From Streptomyces sp. I6 (lineage in GTDB: Bacteria; Actinomycetota; Actinomycetes; Streptomycetales; Streptomycetaceae), in contig RHDP01000001.1 in NCBI GenBank assembly GCA_003725745.1, positions 248,001 to 312,000 on the forward strand: 64,000 nucleotides of DNA, given 5' to 3'. Below the pieces are notes generated by a model, which was given only the letters and a program-made list of their open reading frames with translations, did no database searches and was not told the origin of the DNA. Both the position numbers and the translations under genes were made by a program. Shown here one piece after another: positions 34,986 to 44,958 of the stretch (position 1 is its first letter; each line of letters starts with the position of its first letter).

Positions 34986-35939
34986 CGGCCCGCGCGGACC
35001 CGGCCCGCGTCCCGAAGGGCCCCGGCGGAAGGTGCGGCCGCGCCGCTCCCGTGCCGCCTGCCGGTGGTGCGGTCCGCGTGCCGCCTGCCGGCGGTCCGGT
35101 CCGCCCGGGCGGCGGCGGCAGCTGCCGTGGCCCCCGCCGACGGCCCGCGCGTCCGTCCGTCGCCGCCCGGGCGGACCGCGCGCGACCGGGCCGGGCGCTG
35201 CCCGTGCGTCCGCCCGCGCCGCACCCCCTCCGCTCCTCGTATGCACGCGTGGTCGAGGTTCCGGAGCCGCTGACCCCGTCCGGCGGCTCCGGAACCTCCG
35301 ACCGCCCCCTGGGCGGTCGGCTTTCGGCGGCGCCGTTCAGCGCGGCGGGCGGAAGCCGGCTCCCCGGCTTCTGCCGCGGTGTCCGCCGGGCGCCGGTGCG
35401 GGGCCGCGCCGCCTCCCGGGCCTCGCCGGCCTCGGGGCCCGCCAGGTGGCGCACATAAGCCGCGCGAACCGGGCCCCTCGGCGTCGCGGCCTCCACACCC
35501 GCAACCGCACCCGCACCCGCACCCGCACCCGCACCCGCACCCGCCCGGACGAACTCCAGGTACACGGCCATGACTCCCCTTCACCACTCCGCCGCACCGT
35601 ACGCACTGCCACCGGCACACAGCGCTTGCCCGGGCCCGGCAGTGAGCACTTCCCACCGCCTGCGCCGGGCTCACTCTGACAGGTCGGCGGCCCTGTCGGC
35701 ATTGCCGGACTCCGGCAATCTTTACGTGTCGTTGATTCCGGTGCCCGCTCATCGCCCGCGCCCGGGAGGACGTGGCCCCGCGGCGGGCCGCCGGTCCGCC
35801 CGTCGGCCCGCGGCAGGAGACCGCGGGTCTCCCCGACGGCGCCCGGCCCGAGACGTGCAGGGCCGAGCCCTCCGGCGCCGGCAGCACCGCCCAGCCGCCA
35901 GGCCGCGGCCCGCGGTCGGCGTGCCGCACCCGACGCGGA
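34986..35939. other. Long gap with hexamer repeat; no confident gene
   Basis: About 950 bp. Contains the CGCACC hexamer array at 35506-35541. A minus-strand frame from ATG 35571 (MAVYLEFVRAG then a Gly-Ala run) has GGGGAG 4 nt upstream but degenerates into composition-biased sequence, so I leave it uncalled. A lower-GC segment around 35690-35735 may be a promoter. Confidence 0.45.
35506..35541. repeat. Six tandem CGCACC hexamers
   Basis: Perfect array; encodes Gly-Ala repeats on the minus strand. Confidence 0.95.
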
Positions 35940-36791
35940 TCACCCCGGCGAACGGGACCGCCAGCCCTCCTCGTACAGGATCCTGCCTGCGAGCGCGCCG
36001 CCGTAGACGACGAACCCCACGGCGACCAGCCAGGACTGGACGACCAGCACGGCTCCGACCGGGCCGTAGGCGACGGCGTTCACCACGATCAGGGGAGAGA
36101 AGACGAAGTGCGAGAAGAGACGCAGCCCGAGCAGTCCGGCGGCGGTCAGGCACGCACCCGGCAGAAGCGCCGTCCACCCCACCCTGCCACCGAGGGCGAT
36201 CTTCTGGGAGGCCCACAGGAACAGCACGGTGATCACGATCGCGGCCGCGGTCCCATGCGGTGTGGAGACGACGTCCTGCCTCCGCAGAGGCGTGTTGGTG
36301 AAAAGGAGCAGATAGCCGGTCAGCAGACACAGCCACAGCACCTGGCCGCCCAGAACGCGTCCGTACGACGTGTCCCTGCGCGCCGGACCCAGCTCCCACA
36401 CCCGCTCGTAACCGGTCTGCACCGTCGCGGCGAACGTGACCCCGAAGACCGCGAGTGCGGCCAGACTGAAGCTCGTCGTGGTCCGCAGGGCCCGTCGCGG
36501 CGGCGCGAACAGCTGCCGGATCTCGAGCCGGGCCTCCTCCGAAGCACTCAGGGCCCTGCTGAGCCACTGCGCGAAGCTGGCGGCCTGTGTCGGGTCGGCC
36601 GCCGCGAGCACGATCAGCAGCGGCACCAGGGTGAGGAAGCCCATCGCCGCGAACCCCATGGAGCGGGCCATGAGTTCCTGCTCGCCGCCCCCGTCCCCCG
36701 GCCTGCCTCCCGCGGCCGTGCGGAGCCGGCGGACGAGCCGCCGGCCCAGGGACGCGCCTTGTCGATCTCCGGAGGACTCCACGCAAGTCAA
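35940..36791 (-). CDS. YihY/BrkB-family membrane protein
   Basis: 283 residues with six hydrophobic segments. Family features: ELMARSMGFAAMGFLTLVPL near the N-terminus, then QWLSRALSASEEA, RTTTSFSLAALAVFGVTFAA, TVQTGYERVWELG and the C-terminal FVFSPLIVVNAVAYGPVGAV. YihY proteins are conserved inner-membrane proteins of uncertain role; early annotation as ribonuclease BN is wrong. The start is ambiguous between TTG 36791 and GTG 36782, neither with a good ribosome site. Confidence 0.85.
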   Translation of the reverse strand: MTCVESSGDRQGASLGRRLVRRLRTAAGGRPGDGGGEQELMARSMGFAAMGFLTLVPLLIVLAAADPTQAASFAQWLSRALSASEEARLEIRQLFAPPRRALRTTTSFSLAALAVFGVTFAATVQTGYERVWELGPARRDTSYGRVLGGQVLWLCLLTGYLLLFTNTPLRRQDVVSTPHGTAAAIVITVLFLWASQKIALGGRVGWTALLPGACLTAAGLLGLRLFSHFVFSPLIVVNAVAYGPVGAVLVVQSWLVAVGFVVYGGALAGRILYEEGWRSRSPG

Positions 36792-37078
36792 CTACCACGC
36801 GGGCGCTCCCCGATCGGTGAACGGCGCGGACACGGCGCGCGGACACGGAACGATCACCACCGGCCTCCCCCGGCGGGGCGGCGAGCCGGCCGCCGCCTCG
36901 GAGGAGACGGCGCCCCCTTCCCCGCCGCCGGGCACGCGCCATGCGATCGGGTGGGGCGTTCGGCGTGCTCCACCCCGCGCCGGGGAGCGCGCCGGTGCGG
37001 GACCGCGGCGCCGGCCCGGTTCGGTCGCCCGTCCGGCCGCGCGCACCGCCGGCGGTGCCGCCCCGCAGAGCGGTACGC

Positions 37079-37584
37079 CTAGCGGTCGGCCCAGCCCAAG
37101 GGGTACATCGCGCTGTCCGCGGCAGGTGCGTTCGGCTCGCCCCCGCCTCGTTGAAGGCGGTGAGCGCCCCGACCAGCGCGGCGCGCTGGTCGCCGGCCAT
37201 CCTCTCCACGATCGTCGCGATCTCCCGCCGGCGCCGGTCGGTGACGTCCTCGACGAGAGAGCGGCCCTCGGGCGTGAGTCGCAGCACCGTCTCCCGGCGG
37301 TTCTCCGGGTTCGTCTGCCGGTCCGCCAGGCCCGCCGTGATCAGGCGGTCGATCATGCGCATCGCCGTGGAGGGGTTGACGCCGAGCCGCTCGGCGAGCA
37401 CCACGAGCTTGGCCGGTCCGTGCATGGAGAGCACCACCAGGAGCCGGAACTGCGGCAGCGTCACCCGGTCCTCGACAGCGGCCAGGGAGCGGGCGGAAAC
37501 GGCGACCAGCAGCCTGGACGCCGTGAGTACCGCACGCGTCACGGCGTCGACGTCGTCGACGTGCTGTTGCCCTTGTTCGGTCAT
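37079..37584 (-). CDS. MarR-family regulator; one suspected 1-nt assembly error
   Basis: About 168 residues. The winged helix is clear: VEDRVTLPQFRLLVVLSMHG, LVVLAERLGVNPSTAMRMID, RLITAGLADRQTNPENRRET, VLRLTPEGRSLVEDVTDRRR. The C-terminus is reached only after adding one G at 37140-37144, giving EPNAPAADSAMYPLGWADR and a TAG at 37079. ATG 37584 overlaps the stop of the upstream SpoIIE phosphatase gene (ATGA), so the two are cotranslated. Ligand unknown. It is a candidate binder of the TTGCA palindromes elsewhere in the window, though the PucR-type regulator is an alternative. Confidence 0.88.
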
Positions 37585-38713
37585 AGCCCTTTTCTACCCT
37601 CTGCCGTCGTGGTACCGGCCACGCCCGGCGCCCGGGGGCCGTGCCGCCGATCACATGCGCCGGGTGGTAGCGGAGCAGCAGCATGGCCGCGTCGTCGTGC
37701 AGCGGCCCCGCGGCGTGCTGGACCAGGTCGCCGCGCAGCGCCAGCAGGGCGGACTCGGGGTCGGGGTCCTTGAGCAGGTCGCCGCGCTCGCCGAGGGGAT
37801 AGAAGCGGTCCGCGGGGTCGCGGGCCTCGGAGACGCCGTCCGTGTACAGGAGGATCTGGTCACCCGGCGCGAAGTCCGCCCGGTACGGCTCGGGGCCTTT
37901 CGCCCCGTGCAGCCCGAGCCCCAGCGGCAGCGCGGGCACCGGTGGCTCCGCGAAGCCGACCCGGCCGTCCGGCCGCAGGAGCATGGGTGCGGGATGGCCG
38001 TAGTTGAGCAGTGTCACCATCCCGTCGTTCCCGACCTCGGCCAGAACGGCCGTCACGAACTTCTCGCCCTGCAGCTCCCGGTCGGCCACCCGCTCGAGTC
38101 TGGCACCGACACCGGCCAGGTCCGGCTCGTCGTGCGCGGCCTCCCGGAACGCGCCGAGCACGAGGGCGGCGGTCTCCACCGCGTCCAGACCCTTGCCCTG
38201 GACGTCCCCCACGATCACCCGCACGCCGGTGGGCGATGCCACCACCTCGTACAGGTCGCCGCCGATGCGCGCTTCGGCGACCGCGGAGGTGTACGAGACC
38301 GCCACCCGCAGGGGCCCGGCGCTGCGCGGAACCGGTCTCAGCAGCACCCGCTGGGCGACCTCGGCGATCGACCTGACACTGGCCAGTTCGGCTTCCCGCC
38401 GCTGCCTCATCACCGCGGCGACCAGCCCGGCCACGGTCACTCCCGCCACGGACGCCAGCGCCGTCCAGCCCCTCCGGCTGTCGAACAGACCGTCGTACAG
38501 GCCGAGCGTGAGACACAGCAGCATCGCGAGTCCACCGATCAGGGCCGTCCGGCGCCAGCCTCCGACCAGCCCGGCGAAGGCGGGGCCCAGGGAGACGAGC
38601 GGGAGGAACCCCACGGACGGGCCCGCCGTCACGTCGACGGCGGTGACGACGGCCATGACGCCGTACGGGAGGACGGACAGCACGGCGGAGCGCCGCGGAG
38701 TCGCTTCGGGCAT
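37581..38713 (-). CDS. Membrane SpoIIE/PP2C phosphatase (RsbU-like); one suspected 1-nt assembly error
   Basis: About 377 residues. The N-terminal half has about four membrane helices (AVLSVLPYGVMAVVTAV, VGFLPLVSLGPAFAGLVGG, TALIGGLAMLLCLTLGL, ASVAGVTVAGLVAAVM). A linker precedes the SpoIIE PP2C domain (ARIGGDLYEVVASPTGVRVI, GDVQGKGLDAVETAALVLGA, LLNYGHPAPMLLRPDG, FAPGDQILLYTDGVSEARD, DDAAMLLLRYHP). Adding one base at 37634-37638 makes the gene end at the TGA overlapping the MarR start. ATG 38713 has only a weak site. Family is firm: membrane-linked phosphatase of the partner-switching type. Confidence 0.88.
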
Positions 38714-38891
38714 GCGGGATCCCACGGTGTGCGAGGGGCGGTGCGGGCGGCTGCGAGCGAGGGATCCGGCACCACCGCGGACCGACGCTTGATTTAGCCT
38801 ATGCAAAACTTACCCTCCCAAAGCATTTCGGGGAGGTCTCGTTACCGAACCGACAGCCACCACGGCGCGGCCGCCTGAACCGGAGGTGCAT
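38714..38891. promoter_or_regulatory. Divergent promoter region with AT-rich core
   Basis: The stretch at about 38786-38830 (TTTAGCCTATGCAAAACTTA) is unusually AT-rich for this window and lies between the phosphatase (minus) and DDN-like (plus) genes, so it probably contains both promoters. It includes a TAGGCTAA half-site on the minus strand resembling actinobacterial iron boxes, too partial to claim. Confidence 0.5.
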
Positions 38892-39424
38892 GTGAACCAC
38901 TCCGCCCCCCGACCCCGGCGCCCCGCTCCACCGGCCGGCTGGCGGCGGTGGGCCGCCCGCCTGCCCGTCAAGCTGTTCCGGATAGGCCTGGGCCCGCTCT
39001 TCGGGGACGGCTGCTGCTGCTCATCCACACCGGAAGGCTGACCGGTGCCGCGCGCACCGTGGTTCTCGAGGTCGTCGAGCACACGGCGTCCCCGTGCTCG
39101 TGGACGGTCGCGTCCGGGTACGGCCCCGAAGCCCAGTGGTACCGCAACCTCGAGCACACCCCGCAGGCCACCGTGCAGTCCGGCAGACGCTTCCACGCCG
39201 TGAACGCCCGGTTCCTTCCCGCGGAGGACGGGGGCCGGATCATGGCACGCTACGCCGAGGGCCGCCCCCGCACGGCCGCACGCCTGTGCGCCTACCTGGG
39301 TCTGAGCACGGACGGGACGCCGGAGGGGTACCGCGAGGCGGGGCGGCTCATCCCCTTCGTCCGGCTGGAGTGCGACCCGGCGTGCCACCGCCCCCACGGC
39401 CGCAGGCGGGCGTCCGGCGGATGA
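38892..39424 (+). CDS. DDN/DUF385-family deazaflavin-type nitroreductase; one suspected 1-nt assembly error
   Basis: About 178 residues. Family layout: N-terminal amphipathic segment (ARLPVKLFRIGLGPLFG), then RLLLLIHTGRLTGAARTVVL, WTVASGYGPEAQWYRNLEHT, PQATVQSGRRFHAVNARFLP and the C-terminal YREAGRLIPFVRLE. These split-barrel proteins use F420 or bind quinones/flavins; M. tuberculosis Ddn is the best-known member. The frame breaks at G39003-39006; adding G joins PLFG to GRLLLLIH. GTG 38892 has GGAGG 5 nt upstream. Confidence 0.85.
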
Positions 39425-39591
39425 CGCGGGGATCCGCCGGGCCCGAGCCGGCGGCACGGGAAGCCTCACCGCCACCGGTGAACGCGCCCGCCGCCTGATC
39501 CGTACTGCTGACTGCGCGCCGTGCCAGCCGCCGTACCACAGTTCCCGGGCGACATGAACGAGCAAGTACTCCATGCCGACCGGGAGGCATC

Positions 39592-40341
39592 ATGCGTTCC
39601 AATCGAAGCGCAGCCGCATCCACCACCTCGAGGACGATAGGGGTGGTCCTGGCCGTCTGCGCCGTCATCGCCACCGTCCTGATCGTCACGAGGGGAGGCG
39701 ACGACGAGGCCTCGGCCTCGCAGACACCCGCCGGGACCACCGCGCAGAACGGCTACGGACAGTCCGGCACCGAGGGGTACGGGCACTCCTCCGACGCCGG
39801 GCACGGCACGGAGGCCGAGGGCAGCGCGGCCCAGGGCGGCCAGGCGGAGCGGTCCGGACCCCAGCCGGTGACCGAGGTGGACAAGACCTTCCTGGTCGCG
39901 GTCCGGCAGGCGGGCCTGTGGGAGATCCCCGCGGGCCGGCTCGCGCAGACGAACGCGTCCAGCGAAGCGGTCAAGCGCGCCGGGCTGCACCTGATGGACG
40001 GGCACAGCAAGCTCGACCAGCTGGTCCGCGAGGACGCCGAGATCCTCGGCGTCCCGATCCCCGACCAGGCCACGCCGGAGCAGCAGGGCTGGGTCAAGCA
40101 GATGGAGAACGCCCGGGGAGCCGAATTCGACCGCATCTTCGCGAACCTGCTGCGCGCGTCCCACGGAAAGATCTTCGCCACCATCGGCGAGGTCAGGGCG
40201 GCCTCGCAGAACGACCTCATCCGCCGCCACGCCCGGCAGGCCAACCAGACCGTGCTGGACCACCTGGAGGTCCTGGAGGACACCGGTCTGGTCGACAGCG
40301 CGACCTTCGCCGAAGTGGAGGAGGCCGTGACCTCGAAGTAG
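39592..40341 (+). CDS. DUF4142-family exported protein
   Basis: A 249-residue protein with an N-terminal anchor or signal (TIGVVLAVCAVIATVLIV, residues 15-33), a low-complexity Gly/Ser/Gln linker (35-85) and a four-helix DUF4142 domain (about 92-245: VDKTFLVAVRQAGLWEIPAG, VKRAGLHLMDGHSKLDQLVR, QNDLIRRHARQANQTVLDHL). DUF4142 is ferritin-like in fold; function unknown, linked to envelope stress. GGGAGG is 4 nt before ATG 39592. The TTGCACTGTGCAA sites begin 47 bp after its stop. Confidence 0.87.
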   Translation: MRSNRSAAASTTSRTIGVVLAVCAVIATVLIVTRGGDDEASASQTPAGTTAQNGYGQSGTEGYGHSSDAGHGTEAEGSAAQGGQAERSGPQPVTEVDKTFLVAVRQAGLWEIPAGRLAQTNASSEAVKRAGLHLMDGHSKLDQLVREDAEILGVPIPDQATPEQQGWVKQMENARGAEFDRIFANLLRASHGKIFATIGEVRAASQNDLIRRHARQANQTVLDHLEVLEDTGLVDSATFAEVEEAVTSK

Positions 40342-40387
40342 GCGCGGCCATGCGGCGGCCCCGGCGCAGTGGTACTGGATCATTCCT

Positions 40388-40400
40388 TTGCACTGTGCAA
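40388..40400. promoter_or_regulatory. Palindromic operator TTGCACTGTGCAA (site 1)
   Basis: Perfect 13-bp palindrome, identical to site 2 at 40621. Confidence 0.7.
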
Positions 40401-40620
40401 TCCTGCGGTGGGCGGCGCCGCCTCACCGGAGGAGCGGACCCGCTCGCCCGTGAGGCGCGCGAGAGGGTCCAGCCGTGACGCTCGGCGGCGCGGCGCCGCC
40501 CACCGGCTCCGGACACGCACTCCGGCCCGTTGCGGGCCGGCCGCAAGGAGGTGCGGTCCGGAGCCGGACCCCCGCCGGGCGATACCGGGAGACGCCGCAC
40601 CCCACCCCTGGCGTTTGATT

Positions 40621-40633
40621 TTGCACTGTGCAA
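40621..40633. promoter_or_regulatory. Palindromic operator TTGCACTGTGCAA (site 2)
   Basis: Identical to site 1, 233 bp away, embedded in an AT-rich patch TTTGATT...ATAATC. Confidence 0.7.
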
Positions 40634-40806
40634 TAATCTCGCCCGAGGAGGGCCCGTCAACAGGCAGGCCCATGCCTGGGAGCTGAGGCACTGGCACGGT
40701 GACGCAGCCTTCACGCGCCCGTCTGCTGCCGGCGGCCCTCCTCGCCAGGCACCGGGCGCACGCCCCGCGGACGGCCGTACGGGCCGGGGCGAGGGCGGGC
40801 GGCCGC

Positions 40807-40820
40807 CGTGCACTGTGCGG
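40807..40820. promoter_or_regulatory. Operator-like CGTGCACTGTGCGG (site 3)
   Basis: Shares the 10-bp core TGCACTGTGC with sites 1 and 2; 28 bp before the PucR-type start, a typical position for autorepression. Confidence 0.6.
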
Positions 40821-40847
40821 TCCGCCGTCCTTCGGCAGAATGACGGT

Positions 40848-42013
40848 ATGTCGATGGGCGAAGAGCCCCGAGGCTCGCGCTCCGCGGAGCGTCCCGACAC
40901 CGGCCCGCCGGGTGCGGTCCGGGGCGGGGACGCGCTGGAGCACCACTACCGGCTCCTCGCCGAGACGGCCCTGAGCGGACGGCGGCTGTCCGACGCGTCC
41001 CTCCAGGGCCTGCGGGAGCTGGGAGCCGCCGCGGCCGACCGGGGCACCACGCTCCACGCCGTGCTCGACGAGTACTTCACCGGTGCCCGCCGGGTCTGGG
41101 CCGGCCTGCGGTGTCCCCAGGGCGACGACCACCCCACCGGGCTTCGTGACCTGGCACAGGCGTTTCTGCGGGCGAGCGGCGAGTCGGCCGTGGCCCTGAG
41201 CGAGGGCTACGAAACCGCCCACCGGGCGGCGATCCGCCGGGAGGAGGCGAGCCGGCGCGAGTTCGTCGACGACCTTCTGGAGGGGCGCACCCCGCTGGGC
41301 CGGCTGGCGGAGCGGGCCGAGCGCTTCGGCCTGCGGCTCGTGGGACCCCACACCGTCAGCGTCGGGCGTGCCCGGGAGCGCTTCGAGGCGGGCGACGCCA
41401 CGACGCGGTACGTCGAGGACGCGCTCACCACACGGTTCGGGGTGGAACAGGTGCTGATCACCACCAAGGACGGCCTGCTGGTCTGCGTCGCGTCGGGCTC
41501 GGGGCGCAGGTTCCGGAGTTCTTCGCCGGACAGGCGGCAAGTGCGGTCGCAGGGCCGTGCCGGATCGCCGTGAGCAGGCCCGGAACGGGCCCCAGCGGCA
41601 TTGTCCGCTCCTACCAGGAGGCCAGCAGAGCCCTCGACGTGGCCCATCGGCTGGGCTTCACCGCCTCCGTGGTGCGGGCCTCGGACGTCCTGGTGTTCCA
41701 GGTGCTGGAGCGGGATCGCGCAGCGATCACGGATCTGGTGAGCACCGTTCTCGGGGGCCTCGAACAGGCCCGTGGAGGCCCGCACACACTGCTGGAGACG
41801 CTCGCCGCGTACTTCGCGACCGGCTGCAGCAACACCGGCACGGCGCGGCGGCTGGGACTGGGGGTCCGCACCGTCGGCTACCGGATCGCCCGCATACACC
41901 AGCTCACCGGCTACGACCCGACCGACCCCGACCAGCGGTACGTCCTGCAGACGGCGGTACTGGGAGCCCGCCTCCTGGCCTGGCCGACGACCCCGCTGCA
42001 GTCCGCCGACTGA
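40848..42013 (+). CDS. PucR/CdaR-type transcriptional regulator; one suspected 1-nt assembly error
   Basis: About 388 residues. An N-terminal helical region (about 25-150: HHYRLLAETALSGRRLSDAS, RDLAQAFLRASGESAVALSE) precedes a degenerate GGDEF-like middle (about 155-280) and the C-terminal PucR HTH (LLETLAAYFATGCSNTGTAR, RLGLGVRTVGYRIARIHQLT). The frame breaks at G41501-41504; adding G joins VASGSG to AQVPEFFAGQAASAVAGPCR. ATG 40848 has a weak site. The regulator lies directly downstream of three identical-core palindromes, so autoregulation is likely. Ligand unknown. A good hairpin at 42029-42050 ends the gene. Confidence 0.88.
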
Positions 42014-42028
42014 ACGGCGCACGGGAGC

Positions 42029-42050
42029 CCCCGGGCCGACGCGCCCGGGG
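42029..42050 (+). terminator. Hairpin after the PucR-type gene
   Basis: CCCCGGGC at 42029-42036 pairs with 42043-42050 across a 6-nt loop, 16 bp after the stop. Confidence 0.7.
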
Positions 42051-42431
42051 ATCCGGTCCCGGTGCCGCGTCAGGCGGGGTCTGCCCGTCAGGGAGCGGCG
42101 TCCGGTGCATGGGGATTCCCCCGGCCCTCCGGGCCGAGGGGAGGCAGCGCAAGGCGCCGGACCGGCCTCGTCGCGGGCCTACTCGGTTGATTCGGCGACG
42201 CGGCGACGCGGCCATGCGGCCATGCGGCGAGCCTGCCGTGCCGGCCGGTGCGACGGGGCGAACGCCGGCTGATGCGGCACCAGCGCGGCGGCCGCCGGCG
42301 CGGGAGCGGCGAGTGGTTCCGACCGTGCGGGGACGCCCCGCCCGGGCCACTCGCCGGCTCCGGCGGGGCACCGGCCGGACGGCGTACGGGGTGACGGCCC
42401 GTCGGGGCACCGCCGCCACCGTGCGCCGTGG
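42051..42431. other. Intergenic, short 8-bp repeats
   Basis: Convergent gap before the hydrogenase operon end. Holds CGGCGACG twice and CGGCCATG twice in tandem at about 42194-42226. No gene recognised. Confidence 0.5.
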
Positions 42432-43498
42432 TCAGCAGATGCGGGGCAGTTGCTCGCCGAGCGGCAGGTCGACCACGCGCGTGCCTCCCAGCCCGGTGCG
42501 GGCGACCACCATCCCGGGGTGGTCCGCCACCGCCTCGCCGATCACCGCCGCCTCCCGTCCGAGCGGGTGGGCGCGCATGGCCGCCAGCACGGCGTCGGCG
42601 TGCTCCCGGGGGACGAAGGCGACGAGCTTGCCCTCGTTGGCGACGTACATCGGGTCCAGCCCCAGCACGGCGCAGGCGTTCGCCACCGGGGCCGGGACCG
42701 GAACGGCCCGCTCCCGGACGACGACTCCGGTGCCGGAGGCCGCGGCGATCTCGTTGAGCGCGGCGGCCAGTCCACCGCGGGTCGGGTCGCGCAGGACGTG
42801 CAGGTCCTCCGTGACCGCGAGCATGGTCTCGACGAGGCCGGCGAGGGCGGCGCAGTCGCTCTCGATCTCGACCCCGAACTCCAGGCCCTCGCGCACACTC
42901 ATGACGGCCACGCCGTGGACGCCGATCGGACCGCTGACGATCACCACGTCACCGGGCACGACGCGCTGCGGCCGCAGGTCGACCCCGGGCCGGACCAGTC
43001 CGATGCCGGAGGTGTTGATATAGATCCCGTCGCCGTGACCCGCCTCGACGACCTTGGTGTCGCCGGTCGCCACCTCCACTCCCGCGGCGCGGGCCGCCTC
43101 GCCGAGTGCTTCGGCCACCCGCCGCACCACCCCGGTCTCGACGCCCTCCTCGAGGATGAACCCGCAGGAGAGGTACGCGGGGCGGGCTCCGCTCATGGCG
43201 AGGTCGTTGACGGTCCCGTTGACGGCGAGGTGCCCGATGCTCCCGCCGGGGAAGAACAGCGGGCGCACCACGAAGGAGTCGGTGGTGAACGCGAGCCGGG
43301 CGCCGCCGAGTTCGACCGTCGCGGAGTCGCCCATGGCGGACAGCGCGGGTCCGCCGTAGGCGGGCGCGAAGACGTCGCGGACCAGTTCCGCGGACAGGGC
43401 GCCGCCCCCGCCGTGGCCCATCACCACCCGGGGCTGGTCCCGCAGCGGAAGGGGCACGTCCAGGCGAGGACGTCCGGCGCTTCGGTGGTCTCAGACAA
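42432..43498 (-). CDS. hypE: HypE, carbamoyl dehydratase of [NiFe] cofactor synthesis; one suspected 1-nt assembly error
   Basis: Dehydrates its own C-terminal thiocarbamate to make the Fe cyanide ligands. AIRS-like fold: [100 protein letters not shown], and the essential terminal PRIC with Cys as last residue. Adding one base at 43451-43454 extends the N-terminus to [20 protein letters not shown] and a TTG start at 43498 behind GGGAGGG, overlapping the HypD stop. A shorter GTG start at 43457 is the alternative. It is the last gene of the operon. Confidence 0.94.
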
Positions 43499-44623
43499 CG
43501 GGGCTGCCCTCCCGGGGACGGGACGCGGCGGACGGCAGGTCCAGCCGCCGGTAGAGGTAGTAGGCCGCGCAGGCTCCCTCGCTGGAGACCATCGTGGCCC
43601 CGAGTGGCGAGCGCGGGGTGCAGTCGGTGCCGAACGCCTCGCACTCGTGGGGCTTCAGCAGGCCCTGCAGCACCTCCCCGCTGCGGCAGGCCGCCGGTTC
43701 GCGGGTGTCGATGCCGGTGACCTGGAAGCGGTGCTCGGCGTCGTACTCCCGGTACCGGGCAGAGAGCCGCCAGCCGCTGTCGGGGATGATGCCGATACCG
43801 CGCCAGGCGCGGTCGGTGACCTCGAAGACGTCGTCCAGCATCGCGCGGGCCGCCGGATTCCCCTCCGGCCGGACGGCGCGGGGGTAGGCGTTCTCCACGG
43901 AGTGCTCGCCGCGCTCCAGTTGCAGCACGGTGCGGCGCACGCCCTCGAGGATGTCCAGCGGCTCGAAGCCGGTGACCACGACGGGGACCCGGTGCCGCTC
44001 GGCGAGTTCGGGGTACTCGCCGGTGCCCATCACACTGCACACGTGTCCGGCGGCGAGGAAGCCCTGCACCCGGCAGTTCGGGGACCGCATGATGGCCTCG
44101 ATGGCGGGAGGCACCCGCACATGGGACACCAGCAGGCTGAAGTTCGGGATGCCGAGCCTGCGGGCCTGATAGACCGTCATGGCGTTGGGCGGCGCGGTGG
44201 TCTCGAAGCCGATACCGAAGAACACCACCTGACGGCCGGGGTTCTGCCGGGCGATGCGCAGCGCGTCGAGCGGCGAGTACACCACCCGTACGTCACCGCC
44301 CTCGCCGCGCACCTGGAAGAGGTCGCGGCCGGTCCCCGGCACCCGGAGCATGTCGCCGAAGGAGCAGAAGATCACCCCGGGGCGGGAGGCGATCTCCAGG
44401 GCCTTGTCGATGACCTCCAGCGGGGTGACGCAGACCGGGCAGCCGGGGCCGTGGATCAGTTCGACCTCGTCGGGGAGAAGCTGGTCGATGCCGTGCCGGA
44501 TGATGGTGTGCGTCTGCCCCCGCACACCTCCATCAGCGCCCACGGCCGGGTCACGGCGGACCGGATCTCGCCGAGCAGCCGCTCGGCCAGCGCCGGGTCC
44601 TGGAACTCCTCGATGTACTTCAT
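43491..44623 (-). CDS. hypD: HypD, Fe(CN)2CO scaffold protein; one suspected 1-nt assembly error
   Basis: Scaffold for assembly of the Fe(CN)2CO unit with HypC. About 378 residues: [20 protein letters not shown] at the start (ATG 44623, overlapping the HypC stop as ATGA), [68 protein letters not shown], and C-terminal [20 protein letters not shown]. All conserved Cys motifs are present. The frame is broken at C44517-44521, inside EVCGGQT; one more base restores it. Position between HypC and HypE is canonical. Confidence 0.95.
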
Positions 44624-44922
44624 CGCCGGGCCTCCTCGCGGGATGGGCCGAACCCTTCGGGCCCGCCCGACTCGTCCGGGTCGCCGAACTCCTCCTGGAG
44701 CAGCCCGAGGTTCTCGAACAGCTCCAGGGTCCGCCGGGCCGACTCCTCGTCCAGCCGCTGCAGCGCGAATCCCACGTGGACGACGGCGTACTCACCGACC
44801 CGGAGATCGGGCAGGTACTCCAGGCACACCTCCTTGACCACCCCGCCGAAGTCGACGGTGGCCATACGGGTGCCGTCCCGGTCCTCGATGTCCAGCACCC
44901 TGCCGGGTACCGCCAGGCACAT
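44620..44922 (-). CDS. hypC: HypC, hydrogenase maturation chaperone
   Basis: A 100-residue HypC/Hup[21 protein letters not shown] with the essential Cys2, then [20 protein letters not shown] and [20 protein letters not shown]. It binds HypD and the large-subunit precursor to deliver the Fe ligand set. The acidic/Gly tail [15 protein letters not shown] is longer than in E. coli HypC. Its stop overlaps the HypD ATG by 4 nt. There are 36 bp between the end of hypF and its ATG. Confidence 0.96.
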   Translation of the reverse strand: MCLAVPGRVLDIEDRDGTRMATVDFGGVVKEVCLEYLPDLRVGEYAVVHVGFALQRLDEESARRTLELFENLGLLQEEFGDPDESGGPEGFGPSREEARR

Positions 44923-44958
44923 GCCGCTCTCCTCGCTGTCGTGCCGTGTACCGCTCGT

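Larger units (their letters stand above)
40342..40847. other. Regulatory gap upstream of the PucR-type gene
   Basis: About 500 bp without a convincing gene. Contains the three TGCACTGTGC palindromes listed separately and, at 40606-40640, a promoter-like AT-rich patch. A five-codon ATG-to-TGA reading frame at about 40671 follows GAGGAGG and might be a leader, but this is weak. Confidence 0.5.

Noticed and set aside
34936-35571. Minus-strand ORF beginning MAVYLEFVRAG
   Set aside because: The start has a ribosome-like site, but the body is a Gly-Ala repeat followed by Arg/Pro-rich shadow sequence; not enough to call a gene.
40369-40686. 105-codon ORF between DUF4142 and PucR
   Set aside because: It reads straight through both palindromic operators and has no ribosome site or recognisable sequence; better explained as a regulatory gap.
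42450-44837. 795-codon plus-strand open frame across hypE/hypD
   Set aside because: Antisense to well-conserved hypE, hypD and hypC; typical third-position GC shadow.
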